Shown here piece after piece: positions 60,601 to 63,539 of a stretch of 64,000 bases of DNA. The notes beneath the pieces were generated by a model. It saw only the letters and a program-made list of their open reading frames with translations. It was not told the origin of the DNA and searched no databases. The stretch lies in NCBI RefSeq assembly GCF_037975245.1, contig NC_092566.1:4280001-4344000 (forward strand), given 5' to 3'. The stretch is from Apostichopus japonicus (taxonomy: Eukaryota; Echinodermata; Holothuroidea; Aspidochirotida; Stichopodidae). Position 1 is the stretch's first letter. Every line of letters begins with the position of its first letter. The position numbers and the translations under genes were made by a program.

Positions 60601-63255
60601 TCAATCGCATAATTAGCTACATTAACAGTAGTGTTTTTTTTTACTCGTCGGAATTATGTAGCTAAGTTTGTTTGACATATTATTTGGCCCCCATGAATCA
60701 TGTTTTTGTGTTGAAAAATATTTGTTATATCACCCTTCCCAAATGGCCACTTACAGTTGTGCGTGATATATGTGTAGTTGCTTTAGTTTGTGTATCTACA
60801 AGCAGCGGTAATTTTGGATGTCATGAGGATCTTTAGAAAATTTACATTGCAAAATCGGGACAATCCTGATGAACAGTGATGTATGGTAACCACCAACTCA
60901 TTGCAGAGAGTTGAAGATAAGGGATCGTAGTCACTTGCACATAGAGGACAAGAAATTTAATAGAAGAAATTGCTTGTCACATTTGTTGGACATATTTTCA
61001 ATATCAAATTGCTTTATACTTCCAGAAATCTTTAACTTGTTTTGTTGGAAAATCAAGCATTAAATTACTATAAAAGTTACCTTGCAACTGCTGTTAGTAT
61101 AGAATTTGATGAATTTATCTCTTCTTTTTCTTTCCCCACGCCCCCCCTCCCTCCTCTCTCTCTCTCCGTCCCCACCAACAGTGCGTCACCTTCGTGCAAC
61201 AGTTTGGCAACGCCATCCCAGAATTGATTGTGACTTTTGGAGATCCAGATAAGATATGCAAGGTTTGTACCAAAATTGTTTATCATACAGAATTTCTTGA
61301 GAAACAGAATTATGATATTTATCCTTTTCAAGATGGTATAGGCTTTAGCTGAGTGCGTCTTGACTCTTGTTTGGTAAACTTGCTGTTTGTTTATTTGGTG
61401 TGTGTTTTCTTGTTTTTTTTCATACAATACTAGGTATAACAAGGTCTTGAATAAATGCATTTAATGTCACTGTTTTGTTGTTATGGACTATGACTTCATA
61501 ATTAGGCCAATGTTGGCACTTGGTTAATGTGTTTAAGCTTCTCTTTGAGTGAACAGGATAATTCAGCAAAATGTTATGTCATCAAACCAGTCAAAAGAAC
61601 TTTATTAGTAAAATGATATCACAAATTAATGATAAAAAAAAAGAAATGCAACATTTATCTCCATTTATTTTCCTTATTTAGGATTTTCTCAGTTTATTTC
61701 TACCAATTTTGTGTATGCTGTCATTGAGTCACCAAATTGGTACACAGAAATTTAAAAGACACTTCCGTTGGCTTGGCAACCTGAATCCCATTGGTGCTAA
61801 TCATGAATATTCATGTTTTGTTATGTTTTACCTTGGCAACCTGAATCCCATTGGTGCTAATCATGAATATTCATGTTTTGTTATGTTTTACACAGCTGTT
61901 AGATTTGTGCCCACAAAATGTGGACGTGAAACAATTGATGTACGAAAAATGCAAGACCGGGCCAGAATTCTGGTGTGCCTCGGAGACCAATGCCGACCTC
62001 TGTGATGTAAGTAAAATGTTAAAAGTTGAAGGTTTACAGTCTTGTTGGAGGCCAAGCCCCTCTCACATAACTTTACAACTTAACCCGGGTCATTGGTTAA
62101 CTTGTCACACCCACACACCAAAGTATGCACAATCAAAAAAATCCCTCCTGGGGATACCACAGTGTAACCACATCCATGTGTCCCCTGGGGGACTTCCTAT
62201 AGGGTGCAACCACAAACGGGCGCATGGGACTATATCTACAAGTTACCTCGTATGTCTCCATTTATACACCTGGGTGAAGAGAGGCAATTGAGATAAAGTG
62301 CCTTGCCCAAGGACACAATGCAATGATCTGACCAGGACTCAAACCTGCAAACCTTAGATCACAAGTCCACTGCCTTAACCACTTGACCACAATGCTCTCT
62401 ATGTATAAGACCCAAACATTGCTTAAAACCTTTCTGATGCTACTGACATGTTTCAAATATTTTTCACATGTAATTTTTTAAAGAATGTTGCATCCTACTT
62501 TTGCCATTTATAAATATTTAAATTTGATAAGTGAGCTTTGTGGAAAGCCAATTTAGACTAGTGTCTTCAGTTAGGGGGGTTATGTAGATATTACAGTGGA
62601 CAAAAATGGCAATAAATCAGAAAAAGAGGCAGGTATGAGGGGGGCTGGGGTGAGGGGGCAGGTGTGAGGGGGGATCATGGAGGTAGGGATAGAAAGTGAT
62701 ATACTTGATAACCTACAGTAGTTTTTCCGAATTACCCCTTCACTCTCTCCATCTGCCTCCTTTCACCTCCACCAAATCCCATCTTCTTGTTGAAGTTTAT
62801 TTGTTTATCATATATATATTTTGCTTCATTATTGACTTCACCCAATACAATTTGTACTTTTTTAAAGAAAAAAGTCTCAACGAGAATTATTTGTCGTTGT
62901 TAGATAGGTTTCTCTGTCAGCTCTGCCAAAATTTGTTGCTTTTTATAGCTTTTCCGACCATTTGTTTGACAGGCCTGTCTTCCTTCTAACTTCTGTGACA
63001 GAATGTTTGAAATGATCCTAATTACTATAAATATTTACTTGGCAAAATAAAATCAAAATTTGACCAATTTCAATTGGTATTGTCAAAAACGTTTGGTAGA
63101 ATCTATTCAAATTGTAAGTAAAACGTGTAATTGCGCAATTTTAATTTGCCCTCACTGCCTTTGATTCTTCGTTTATTTATATATAAATATGTTCGTTTTT
63201 CTCTCTTTTTTGTTTTCAGGCTGTGGAGCATTGTAAACGCCACGTCTGGAATTAA
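393..63255 (+). CDS. Giant prosaposin-like precursor: 23 SapB domains plus C-terminal SapA (5' partial, 63 exons)
   Basis: Predicted lysosomal/secretory lipid-binding precursor. I joined 63 exons bounded by AG acceptors and GT donors (one GC donor); they sum to 6477 nt and stay in frame to TAA at 63253-63255, about 2158 residues. Each SapB domain shows the six-cysteine order CxxC, C(~10)C, CxxxxxC. The C-terminus has the SapA signature: GPEFWC, then ADLC, then AVEHCKRHVW. Domains 1-14 use three phase-0 exons each; domains 15-22 use two exons with phase-1 introns between domains. Vertebrate prosaposin has four SapB domains flanked by two SapA domains, so this precursor is far longer. No signal peptide is visible because the 5' end is outside the window. 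In the family, proteolysis releases single saposins that present lipids to hydrolases; the substrates here are unknown. Most domains are acidic. Exon choices are my reading and have no transcript support. 'Polysaposin' is descriptive, not an assigned symbol. Confidence 0.93.
1835..1910 (+). repeat. Retroposon 3' tail fragment
   Basis: Contains AAGCGCTTTGAG and GGCGCTATATAAG followed by an ATTATGATTATTAT tail. Such tails are widespread at the 3' ends of SINEs/LINEs in aquatic animals. Only the tail remains. Confidence 0.5.
3797..4335 (+). repeat. 92-bp satellite array, six copies
   Basis: The marker phrase catatcatgcttcaaag recurs with 91-92 bp spacing (first-copy end at 3830, then 3922, 4014, 4105, 4197, 4289). 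Each unit carries an imperfect palindrome around ACTGACAGT. The same family lies inverted at 45985-46640. Confidence 0.85.
4668..5014 (+). repeat. AT-rich tandem duplication (two ~150-165 bp copies)
   Basis: Copies at about 4668-4832 and 4866-5014 share long identical blocks, including AAACACGCCAAGATATTCTT and TTAATAAGGAAGTGTGATAA, with small indels. Confidence 0.75.
6911..7859. mobile_element. Non-autonomous DNA transposon with 18-bp terminal inverted repeats
   Basis: The left end acatgtcagggttctgcc (6911-6928) is the exact reverse complement of 7842-7859. Both ends are GC-rich against an AT-rich background. No transposase. Because acatgt is its own reverse complement, it may be target-site duplication, leaving CAGGGTTCTGCC as the true end, which would suit a hAT-type element. 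I cannot decide between these. Confidence 0.6.
9430..9504 (+). CDS. Putative linker exon, 25 codons, no cysteine
   Basis: A phase-0 open exon between acceptor tatccaacag and donor gtattt, exactly 25 codons like a standard A exon and ending GTQ as A exons end in STQ or VQ. It has no cysteine where A exons have CxxC and reads as a Met/Leu-rich amphipathic segment (IMLQLMDRASSKLLEIL). It is not followed by B or C exons before domain 2 begins, so it would form an interdomain linker of about 25 residues. It could be a decayed A exon, or an intronic sequence that only looks like an exon. Confidence 0.5.
9505..11321. other. Intron with ~105-bp tandem array
   Basis: 1.8 kb between the cysteine-free exon and domain 2. 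The first kilobase is unremarkable AT-rich sequence; the array sits at 10540-10965. No exon candidate. Confidence 0.65.
10540..10965 (+). repeat. ~105-bp tandem array with two-unit higher-order pattern
   Basis: Four units in alternating types (with aatgcacattgttgttatg or aatgcttaatg), so the pattern is ABAB. All share GCAGTCTAGAGTAC and CATGTGAACAC. A more degenerate unit precedes the array from about 10480. Confidence 0.8.
11322..13859 (+). CDS. SapB domain 2 (three exons)
   Basis: Exons A 11322-11405, B 12043-12162 and C 13782-13859 (28, 40 and 26 codons). Cysteines: MCTDC, RLC and TEC, DCSQIGFC. Two AG acceptors lie 10 bases apart before exon A; only the first (exon from 11322) keeps phase 0, adding LFAGDK before the first CxxC. 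An N-glycosylation sequon NAT lies near the end of A. B lacks the usual YGP motif, making this one of the more divergent domains. The linker is proline-rich (EPVPEPPT). Confidence 0.88.
11467..11632. mobile_element. hAT-like MITE, copy 1
   Basis: About 165 bp with imperfect inverted ends caggcatgagc and ggctcatccctg. The interior contains CCTCGGGGACAAAAACTATT. The same element occurs at 41621-41782 and 47140-47301. Confidence 0.65.
12891..13010. repeat. Perfect 120-bp palindrome
   Basis: The arms 12891-12950 and 12951-13010 are exact reverse complements without a spacer, meeting in an AT alternation (acaatatata, tatatattgt). The right arm is the start of a SINE-like repeat copy; the left arm is the same piece in the opposite orientation. 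Confidence 0.95.
12957..13170 (+). repeat. tRNA-like SINE, copy 1
   Basis: Contains a tRNA-like part at 13035-13107: paired ends AGCGTCC/GGAGGCT (one mismatch), TAGCCAAGTGGTTAGG as D-arm/box A, a stem TCCGC/GCGGG with loop ATATAAA, and TTTTGAATCCC near box B. A second copy lies at 13324-13530. Degenerate T-arm and the repeat context argue against a functional tRNA. Confidence 0.65.
13324..13530 (+). repeat. tRNA-like SINE, copy 2
   Basis: Same family as 12957-13170. The tRNA-like part is 13403-13474, with box A TAGCCTAGTGGTTAGG and box B GGTTCGAATCC. The anticodon-loop position would read ATA (Tyr-like), but the stem is imperfect. It is followed by a (TA)n-rich tail. Confidence 0.65.
13860..15189. 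other. Intron between domains 2 and 3
   Basis: No repeat family or exon recognised in 1.3 kb. Confidence 0.6.
15190..17159 (+). CDS. SapB domain 3 (three exons)
   Basis: Exons A 15190-15261, B 16567-16686 and C 17109-17159 (24, 40 and 17 codons). Cysteines: PCSDC, NFC and PQC, ICSTIGFC. B has QYGSLVFS in place of YGPLV. A sequon NSS precedes the A/B junction. C is the shortest of the C exons, so the linker to domain 4 comes mostly from the next A exon. Donors gtgaga, gtaagg and gtaagt are strong. Confidence 0.9.
15511..15834 (-). mobile_element. tRNA-derived SINE, antisense to the gene
   Basis: On the minus strand: tRNA-like head (GGTTCGATTCC box B, complement of 15764-15774), body, and a tail with AGCGCTATATAAA then AT repeats. 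A close copy is at 37096-37392 and a diverged one at about 62080-62402. Confidence 0.75.
17878..19094 (+). CDS. SapB domain 4 (three exons)
   Basis: Exons A 17878-17961, B 18685-18801 and C 19032-19094 (28, 39 and 21 codons). Cysteines: VCTEC, SIC and DNC, FCKEIGVC. B is one codon shorter than its neighbours, with KISDNC in the loop, and keeps SEYGPL. The glycosylation position reads NTPS, so the sequon is lost to a proline. This domain is compact, with all three exons within 1.2 kb. Confidence 0.9.
18145..18390 (+). repeat. Short tandem duplication in the domain 4 A-B intron
   Basis: Two copies of a segment carrying GTGCTACAGTGCTAAATGAA and CTAACTGACGTCGGT, about 120 bp apart. Confidence 0.6.
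19408..20987 (+). CDS. SapB domain 5 (three exons, long C linker)
   Basis: Exons A 19408-19488, B 20009-20128 and C 20892-20987 (27, 40 and 32 codons). Cysteines: LCTDC, VLC and SDC, VCTDIGLC. A has a sequon NYT; B has QYGALV. C has two in-frame donors: gtaaga at 20934 (14 codons) and gtaagt at 20988 (32 codons). I chose the longer, which yields a proline-rich linker. Both keep phase 0, so alternative use would only change linker length. Confidence 0.87.
21270..24631 (+). CDS. SapB domain 6 (three exons)
   Basis: Exons A 21270-21350, B 23396-23515 and C 24563-24631 (27, 40 and 23 codons). Cysteines: VCADC, LLC and PQC, ICSKVGLC. B keeps DQYGPLVF and LLQYI. The glycosylation position is EPDVQ, with no sequon. 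A 2-kb intron separates A from B. Confidence 0.9.
21351..23395. other. 2-kb intron inside domain 6
   Basis: AT-rich. Apart from a short imperfect hairpin near 21825-21858 I see nothing in it. Confidence 0.6.
25634..28694 (+). CDS. SapB domain 7 (three exons)
   Basis: Exons A 25634-25708, B 28062-28184 and C 28605-28694 (25, 41 and 30 codons). Cysteines: MCADC, SLC and PQC, ICGDIGFC. B is the first with the 41-codon form GPSIGPQCQQYV shared by domains 9, 10, 11, 12 and 14 (domain 13 has GPSLGPQ). C has two in-frame donors, gtaaaa at 28680 and the stronger gtaagt at 28695; the longer was chosen. The A-B intron holds a (TA)n run, a CTTTCAAG-type minisatellite and a minus-strand retroposon tail. 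Confidence 0.9.
26587..26690 (-). repeat. Retroposon tail, antisense
   Basis: ATTTATTCTTATATAGCGCT begins the stretch, followed by CTCAAAGCACTTCAC: the complement of the tail seen at 1835 and in the SINEs. The A-rich sequence to about 26920 may be the rest of the element, but I cannot type it. Confidence 0.5.
27582..27635. repeat. (TA)n microsatellite
   Basis: Uninterrupted TA dinucleotide run of about 54 bp. Confidence 0.95.
27766..27965 (+). repeat. Minisatellite of ~21-24 bp units
   Basis: Eight to nine copies built on CCCATTCTTTCAAGTTAGGG with small variations (gacccc or gagccc). Confidence 0.85.
29709..33460 (+). CDS. SapB domain 8 (three exons)
   Basis: Exons A 29709-29798, B 31013-31132 and C 33404-33460 (30, 40 and 19 codons). 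Cysteines: LCTDC, VVC and SEC, ICDDIGLC. A has a sequon NAT; B has EYGPLLFDY. The sequence is more diverged than domains 7 and 9-14 around it, and B has the 40-codon form, so it probably belongs to the older set with domains 2-6. Introns are long, and the A-B intron carries a large TATATC-type satellite. Confidence 0.9.
29838..30535 (+). repeat. ~700-bp TATATC-type compound satellite
   Basis: Repeated phrases CTATATCTATAGCTACAT and GATATTGATATGTATATATA alternate over the whole stretch, indicating nested tandem duplication. Confidence 0.85.
31133..33403. other. 2.3-kb intron inside domain 8
   Basis: AT-rich, with a small duplicated phrase (ctataggctaggcttc) at about 32088-32126. No exon or transposon recognised. 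Confidence 0.6.
33797..34993 (+). CDS. SapB domain 9 (three exons)
   Basis: Exons A 33797-33871, B 34408-34530 and C 34919-34993 (25, 41 and 25 codons). Cysteines: QCADC, TLC and PQC, VCGDIGFC. A reads NNPST at the glycosylation position, so proline removes the sequon. The segment from the end of A through B into the next intron (33846 to about 34723) was copied to about 35693-36573 to give exon B of domain 10. Confidence 0.92.
33846..36573 (+). repeat. Sub-domain duplication: end of exon A, intron, exon B, part of next intron
   Basis: 33846 to about 34723 and 35693 to about 36573 align through intron, B exon and downstream intron (shared phrases CACCTCTCATACC and CAGTTGATTTGCACTGAAGG). The second copy starts inside a former A exon (35693-35718), whose donor is kept but whose 5' part is gone. 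Confidence 0.88.
35481..36936 (+). CDS. SapB domain 10 (three exons; B copied from domain 9)
   Basis: Exons A 35481-35555, B 36254-36376 and C 36862-36936 (25, 41 and 25 codons). Cysteines: QCTDC, TLC and PQC, ICGEIGFC. B differs from domain 9 B by one residue (QEIE here, QAIE there). Between A and B lies a relic of the 3' end of a domain-9-type A exon with its donor (35693-35718), showing that a sub-domain segment was duplicated into this place. Confidence 0.92.
37096..37392 (-). mobile_element. tRNA-derived SINE, antisense, copy 2
   Basis: Close relative of 15511-15834: same tail complement TTTATATAGCGCTTTATACC, same body (GGGTGGAGAGAGGCAA) and same box B complement GGAATCGAACC at 37322-37332. 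Confidence 0.75.
37944..39831 (+). CDS. SapB domain 11 (three exons)
   Basis: Exons A 37944-38018, B 38425-38547 and C 39763-39831 (25, 41 and 23 codons). Cysteines: QCTDC, MLC and PQC, ICGDIGFC. A carries a sequon NSS. B keeps TEYGPLVFN. The B-C intron contains a (GTAT)n run and a minus-strand tRNA-like SINE just before the C acceptor. Confidence 0.92.
39346..39461. repeat. (GTAT)n microsatellite
   Basis: About 29 uninterrupted tetranucleotide units, next to a minus-strand SINE. The stretch is open in several frames only because of its periodicity. Confidence 0.95.
39462..39692 (-). mobile_element. tRNA-derived SINE, antisense (different family)
   Basis: On the minus strand GATCAGTGGTTAACGCCGG resembles box A and GGTTCAAGTC box B. 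The other end abuts the (GTAT)n run, which is plausibly grown from the SINE tail. Confidence 0.65.
40220..42062 (+). CDS. SapB domain 12 (three exons)
   Basis: Exons A 40220-40294, B 40923-41045 and C 41991-42062 (25, 41 and 24 codons). Cysteines: QCTDC, TLC and PQC, ICGDIGFC. A carries a sequon NTS. B is close to domain 11 B, and its downstream intron begins with the same gtaagagccat sequence, indicating a common duplication. A hAT-like MITE lies in the B-C intron at 41621-41782. Confidence 0.92.
41621..41782. mobile_element. hAT-like MITE, copy 2, with 8-bp target-site duplication
   Basis: Flanked by CATATAGA at 41613-41620 and again directly after 41782. The 8-bp duplication fits the hAT superfamily. 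Interior matches copies at 11467 and 47140. Confidence 0.7.
42330..43151 (+). CDS. SapB domain 13 (three exons; GC donor)
   Basis: Exons A 42330-42404, B 42663-42785 and C 43077-43151 (25, 41 and 25 codons). Cysteines: QCTDC, NLC and PQC, ICGDIGFC. The C exon has no GT where expected; gcaagt at 43152 fits a GC-AG intron. An in-frame alternative is gtgaaa at 43143, three codons shorter. The A exon and A-B intron are repeated upstream of the broken B exon of domain 14. This is the tightest three-exon domain, within 0.82 kb. Confidence 0.9.
43596..45839 (+). CDS. SapB domain 14 (three exons, skips a broken B exon)
   Basis: Exons A 43596-43670, B 44349-44471 and C 45786-45839 (25, 41 and 18 codons). 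Cysteines: QCTDC, TLC and PQC, VCSQIGFC. Between A and the intact B lies a second B-like exon at 43933 that ends in a stop without a donor; only skipping it gives a full-length protein. Domain 14 is the last with three exons and phase-0 interdomain introns. Confidence 0.88.
43933..44040 (+). pseudogene. Broken SapB exon B (pseudoexon with in-frame stop)
   Basis: Preceded by the same acceptor context as other B exons (acatttactttcag). It opens as a normal B exon with NLC and SPQCQQYVSEY, then the sequence departs from the family after SEY and reaches TGA at 44038-44040. The YGP motif, the LLQYL end and the donor are missing. The upstream intron and A exon match those of domain 13, so this is the dead B copy of that duplication. 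If spliced to the domain 14 A exon it would truncate the protein after about 13 domains; otherwise it is skipped. Confidence 0.85.
44472..45785. other. Intron inside domain 14 with purine tract
   Basis: Contains a GGA-rich purine tract at about 45360-45408. Otherwise no recognisable element. Confidence 0.6.
45985..46640 (-). repeat. 92-bp satellite, inverted relative to the 3.8-kb array
   Basis: Units such as GTCAGTATGAGTGCTTTGAA are the reverse complement of the array at 3797-4335. The last unit, about 46545-46640, is turned back to the plus orientation (GCTTCAAAGCAGTCGTACTG), giving an inverted repeat within the array. Confidence 0.8.
46907..47623 (+). CDS. SapB domain 15 (two exons; first of the second type)
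   Basis: Exons A 46907-47047 and BC 47458-47623. Cysteines: GCEVC, KFC and NQC, VCSFLKLC. A starts in phase 0 but is 47 codons long, with an acidic linker (MNEEPLEEEG) before the cysteines. B and C are fused: the dipeptide DP that starts most C exons of domains 3-14 lies inside the exon (EMDPDQVC). The exon ends in phase 1 (CAAG split), which sets the phase of all following interdomain introns. DQYGPVVLK is retained. Confidence 0.92.
47140..47301. mobile_element. hAT-like MITE, copy 3
   Basis: Same ends and interior as copies at 11467 and 41621, with CAGGCATGAGC on the left and GGCTCAGCCCTG on the right. It sits in the short intron of domain 15. Confidence 0.65.
48177..49309 (+). CDS. SapB domain 16 (two exons; duplicated unit copy 1)
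   Basis: Exons A 48177-48259 and BC 49132-49309. Cysteines: KCTLC, SLLPG preceded by VC, DQC, then ICRTLGLC. The donor of A is gtaagt and that of BC is gtaagc, phase 1. The domain sits in a 1.9-kb segment present twice in tandem; domain 17 is the second copy. YGP is replaced by QYTPTI. No sequon (KQSTV). Confidence 0.92.
48420..48850 (+). repeat. Degenerate short repeat (CAGCCTAACCATTGT...)
   Basis: Many diverged copies of a phrase such as TCAGCCTAACCATGGTACAG in the domain 16 intron; repeated at about 50319-50750 in unit 2. Confidence 0.7.
50076..51208 (+). CDS. SapB domain 17 (two exons; duplicated unit copy 2)
   Basis: Exons A 50076-50158 and BC 51031-51208. Identical to domain 16 at protein level except one residue in A (Ile for Met, YVIQK against YVMQK); the BC exon appears identical. 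Introns match almost base for base as well, so the duplication is recent or homogenised. The phase-1 boundaries keep the reading frame through both copies. Merging of the two copies in an assembly would remove exactly one domain without a frameshift. Confidence 0.92.
52049..53271 (+). CDS. SapB domain 18 (two exons)
   Basis: Exons A 52049-52137 and BC 53088-53271. Cysteines: TCVLC, KVC and QQC, VCVVLRLC. Related to domains 16/17 (KVCSLMPG, QQFVDTYTPTIVNL). A 3.5-copy 99-bp minisatellite occupies the intron between the two exons. The last donor is gtacca, weaker than its neighbours, but the phase-1 junction to domain 19 is consistent. Confidence 0.9.
52170..52545 (+). repeat. 99-bp minisatellite, about 3.5 copies
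   Basis: AAGCTCCTTTAAAGCAGCAT recurs at 52202, 52301, 52400 and 52499. Because 99 is divisible by three, a frame stays open across it by chance. Confidence 0.9.
53335..53637 (+). mobile_element. SINE-like element with ATT tail
   Basis: Begins with a tRNA-like part (GAGGTTCGGGGTTCAATTTT near box B), has a ~200-bp body and ends in TTATGATTATGATTATTATT repeats. Box A is degenerate. Confidence 0.55.
54128..55029 (+). CDS. SapB domain 19 (two exons)
   Basis: Exons A 54128-54216 and BC 54855-55029. Cysteines: FCAIC, MIC and ETC, VCAALTLC. A reads CEFAMSELDKIL, the canonical saposin helix-1 pattern. The BC exon has QYTKEIIFL in place of YGP. No sequon (PNTE). The intron contains an AT-rich TTTATATCTATGTATC-like repeat immediately upstream of the BC acceptor. 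Confidence 0.92.
55490..55605 (+). repeat. Short ~30-bp tandem repeat
   Basis: Three to four copies of a phrase like ACATATTTGTAGCTGGCAGG ahead of domain 20. Confidence 0.7.
55699..56396 (+). CDS. SapB domain 20 (two exons)
   Basis: Exons A 55699-55829 and BC 56225-56396. Cysteines: ECIVC, EVC and EDC, ICTLLKVC. A starts with an acidic Asp/Glu/His-rich linker of about 23 residues before the first cysteine, and ends with a sequon NAT followed by E, as in mammalian saposins. The donor of A is gtttgt, weaker than its neighbours, but no better site keeps the frame. BC has NYYTTEVIY. Confidence 0.9.
57010..57039. repeat. Inverted repeat GGTGGGGACA / TGTCCCCACC
   Basis: Exact 10-bp arms around a 10-base spacer; a third GGTGGGGACG follows at about 57054. 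Probably the end of a MITE remnant. Confidence 0.5.
57284..57908 (+). CDS. SapB domain 21 (two exons)
   Basis: Exons A 57284-57393 and BC 57716-57908. Cysteines: SCAIC, SLC and KDC, LCTSINLC. A begins with a short linker rich in Val and Glu (VAHVEVEQEP). BC has DYYTEEIIFVLVSQFPPS, nearly shared with domain 22, marking these two as sister duplicates. No sequon (KDST). Confidence 0.92.
58657..59748 (+). CDS. SapB domain 22 (two exons)
   Basis: Exons A 58657-58739 and BC 59553-59748. Cysteines: FCTIC, LVC and KEC, LCSSLQLC. A carries a sequon NST followed by E, the position glycosylated in mammalian saposins. BC is similar to domain 21. The intron contains a ~340-bp ATTGT/ATTGC pentanucleotide tract. 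BC ends at gtagag, phase 1. Confidence 0.92.
59005..59345 (+). repeat. ATTGT/ATTGC pentanucleotide tract
   Basis: About 340 bp of TTGTATTGCA-like five-base units. Long open frames on both strands here are artefacts of the period. Confidence 0.95.
60083..61895 (+). CDS. SapB domain 23 (different intron positions)
   Basis: Exons 60083-60222 and 61182-61262; the last conserved Cys is in the next exon (from 61896; LLDLC). Unlike all other domains, A and the start of B share one exon: there is no intron after the sequon NTTEQ. A phase-0 intron instead falls just before the fourth cysteine (LQEQ, then CVTFVQQF). A further phase-0 intron splits ICK from LLDLC, so SapB 23 and SapA share an exon. The donor gtttgt at 61263 is weak. 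Confidence 0.9.
60223..61181. other. Intron inside domain 23
   Basis: Ends in a long pyrimidine/poly-C stretch (from about 61135) before the acceptor. No exon or repeat family recognised. Confidence 0.6.
61772..61890 (+). repeat. Direct 59-bp tandem duplication at the SapA acceptor
   Basis: 61772-61830 and 61832-61890 are identical, 60 bp apart. The second copy runs to within five bases of the SapA exon, so it supplies the branch-point/pyrimidine region. Confidence 0.95.
61896..63255 (+). CDS. C-terminal SapA domain and stop codon
   Basis: Exons 61896-62006 and 63220-63255. The first 15 bases encode LLDLC, ending SapB 23. SapA follows: YEKCKTGPEFWC, ADLCD, then AVEHCKRHVW. It matches the family order of cysteines with GPxxWC, AxxC, AVxHC and VW. 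The protein ends HVWN followed by TAA (63253-63255). In prosaposins SapA domains flank the SapB array, are removed on processing and are linked to sorting; that role is inferred here. The SapA acceptor follows a 59-bp tandem duplication directly. Confidence 0.93.
62080..62402 (-). mobile_element. tRNA-derived SINE, antisense, diverged copy
   Basis: Shares AGAGAGGCAATTGAGATAAA and GATCACAAGTCC with the copy at 15511-15834, and a box-B-like complement GGACTCAAACC. The tail end is not clear. Confidence 0.65.
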
Positions 63256-63535
63256 CAAGGGGAATCACCGCTGAGGAAATAGAAATTAACAGATAAATAT
63301 CAATTATGATATTGTGACTATTTTTTATGCAACATTTTTTGTTCATTTCTTTTTCCATTGTTACTTAAATCACTTCTCCTTTTTTAAGATATTTACCTAA
63401 TGGTTTGCTTTCATTAAAGGACTTGGCTTGCCAAGAAAGAAATATAAAAGAGAAGAAACAGAAGAAAAAAAATGTAAGATGTAATGCATACAAAAATTAC
63501 GACTGTATATCAATAAAAAAAATTAGTTCCGACAC
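63256..63535 (+). other. 3' untranslated region
   Basis: AT-rich sequence between the stop codon and the polyadenylation signal, without an open frame of note. The end is inferred from AATAAA at 63512 and would lie some 15-25 bases past it. An ATTAAA at 63413 could serve as an alternative, shorter end. Confidence 0.65.
63512..63517 (+). terminator. Polyadenylation signal AATAAA
   Basis: Canonical hexamer about 257 bases after the stop codon, in an A-rich context. It is the first AATAAA after the stop codon; the variant ATTAAA at 63413-63418 precedes it. Confidence 0.65.
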
Positions 63536-63539
63536 CAAG

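Noticed and set aside
62262-62456. Minus-strand 64-codon open frame
   Set aside because: Overlaps the antisense SINE at 62.2 kb; shadow of a repeat.
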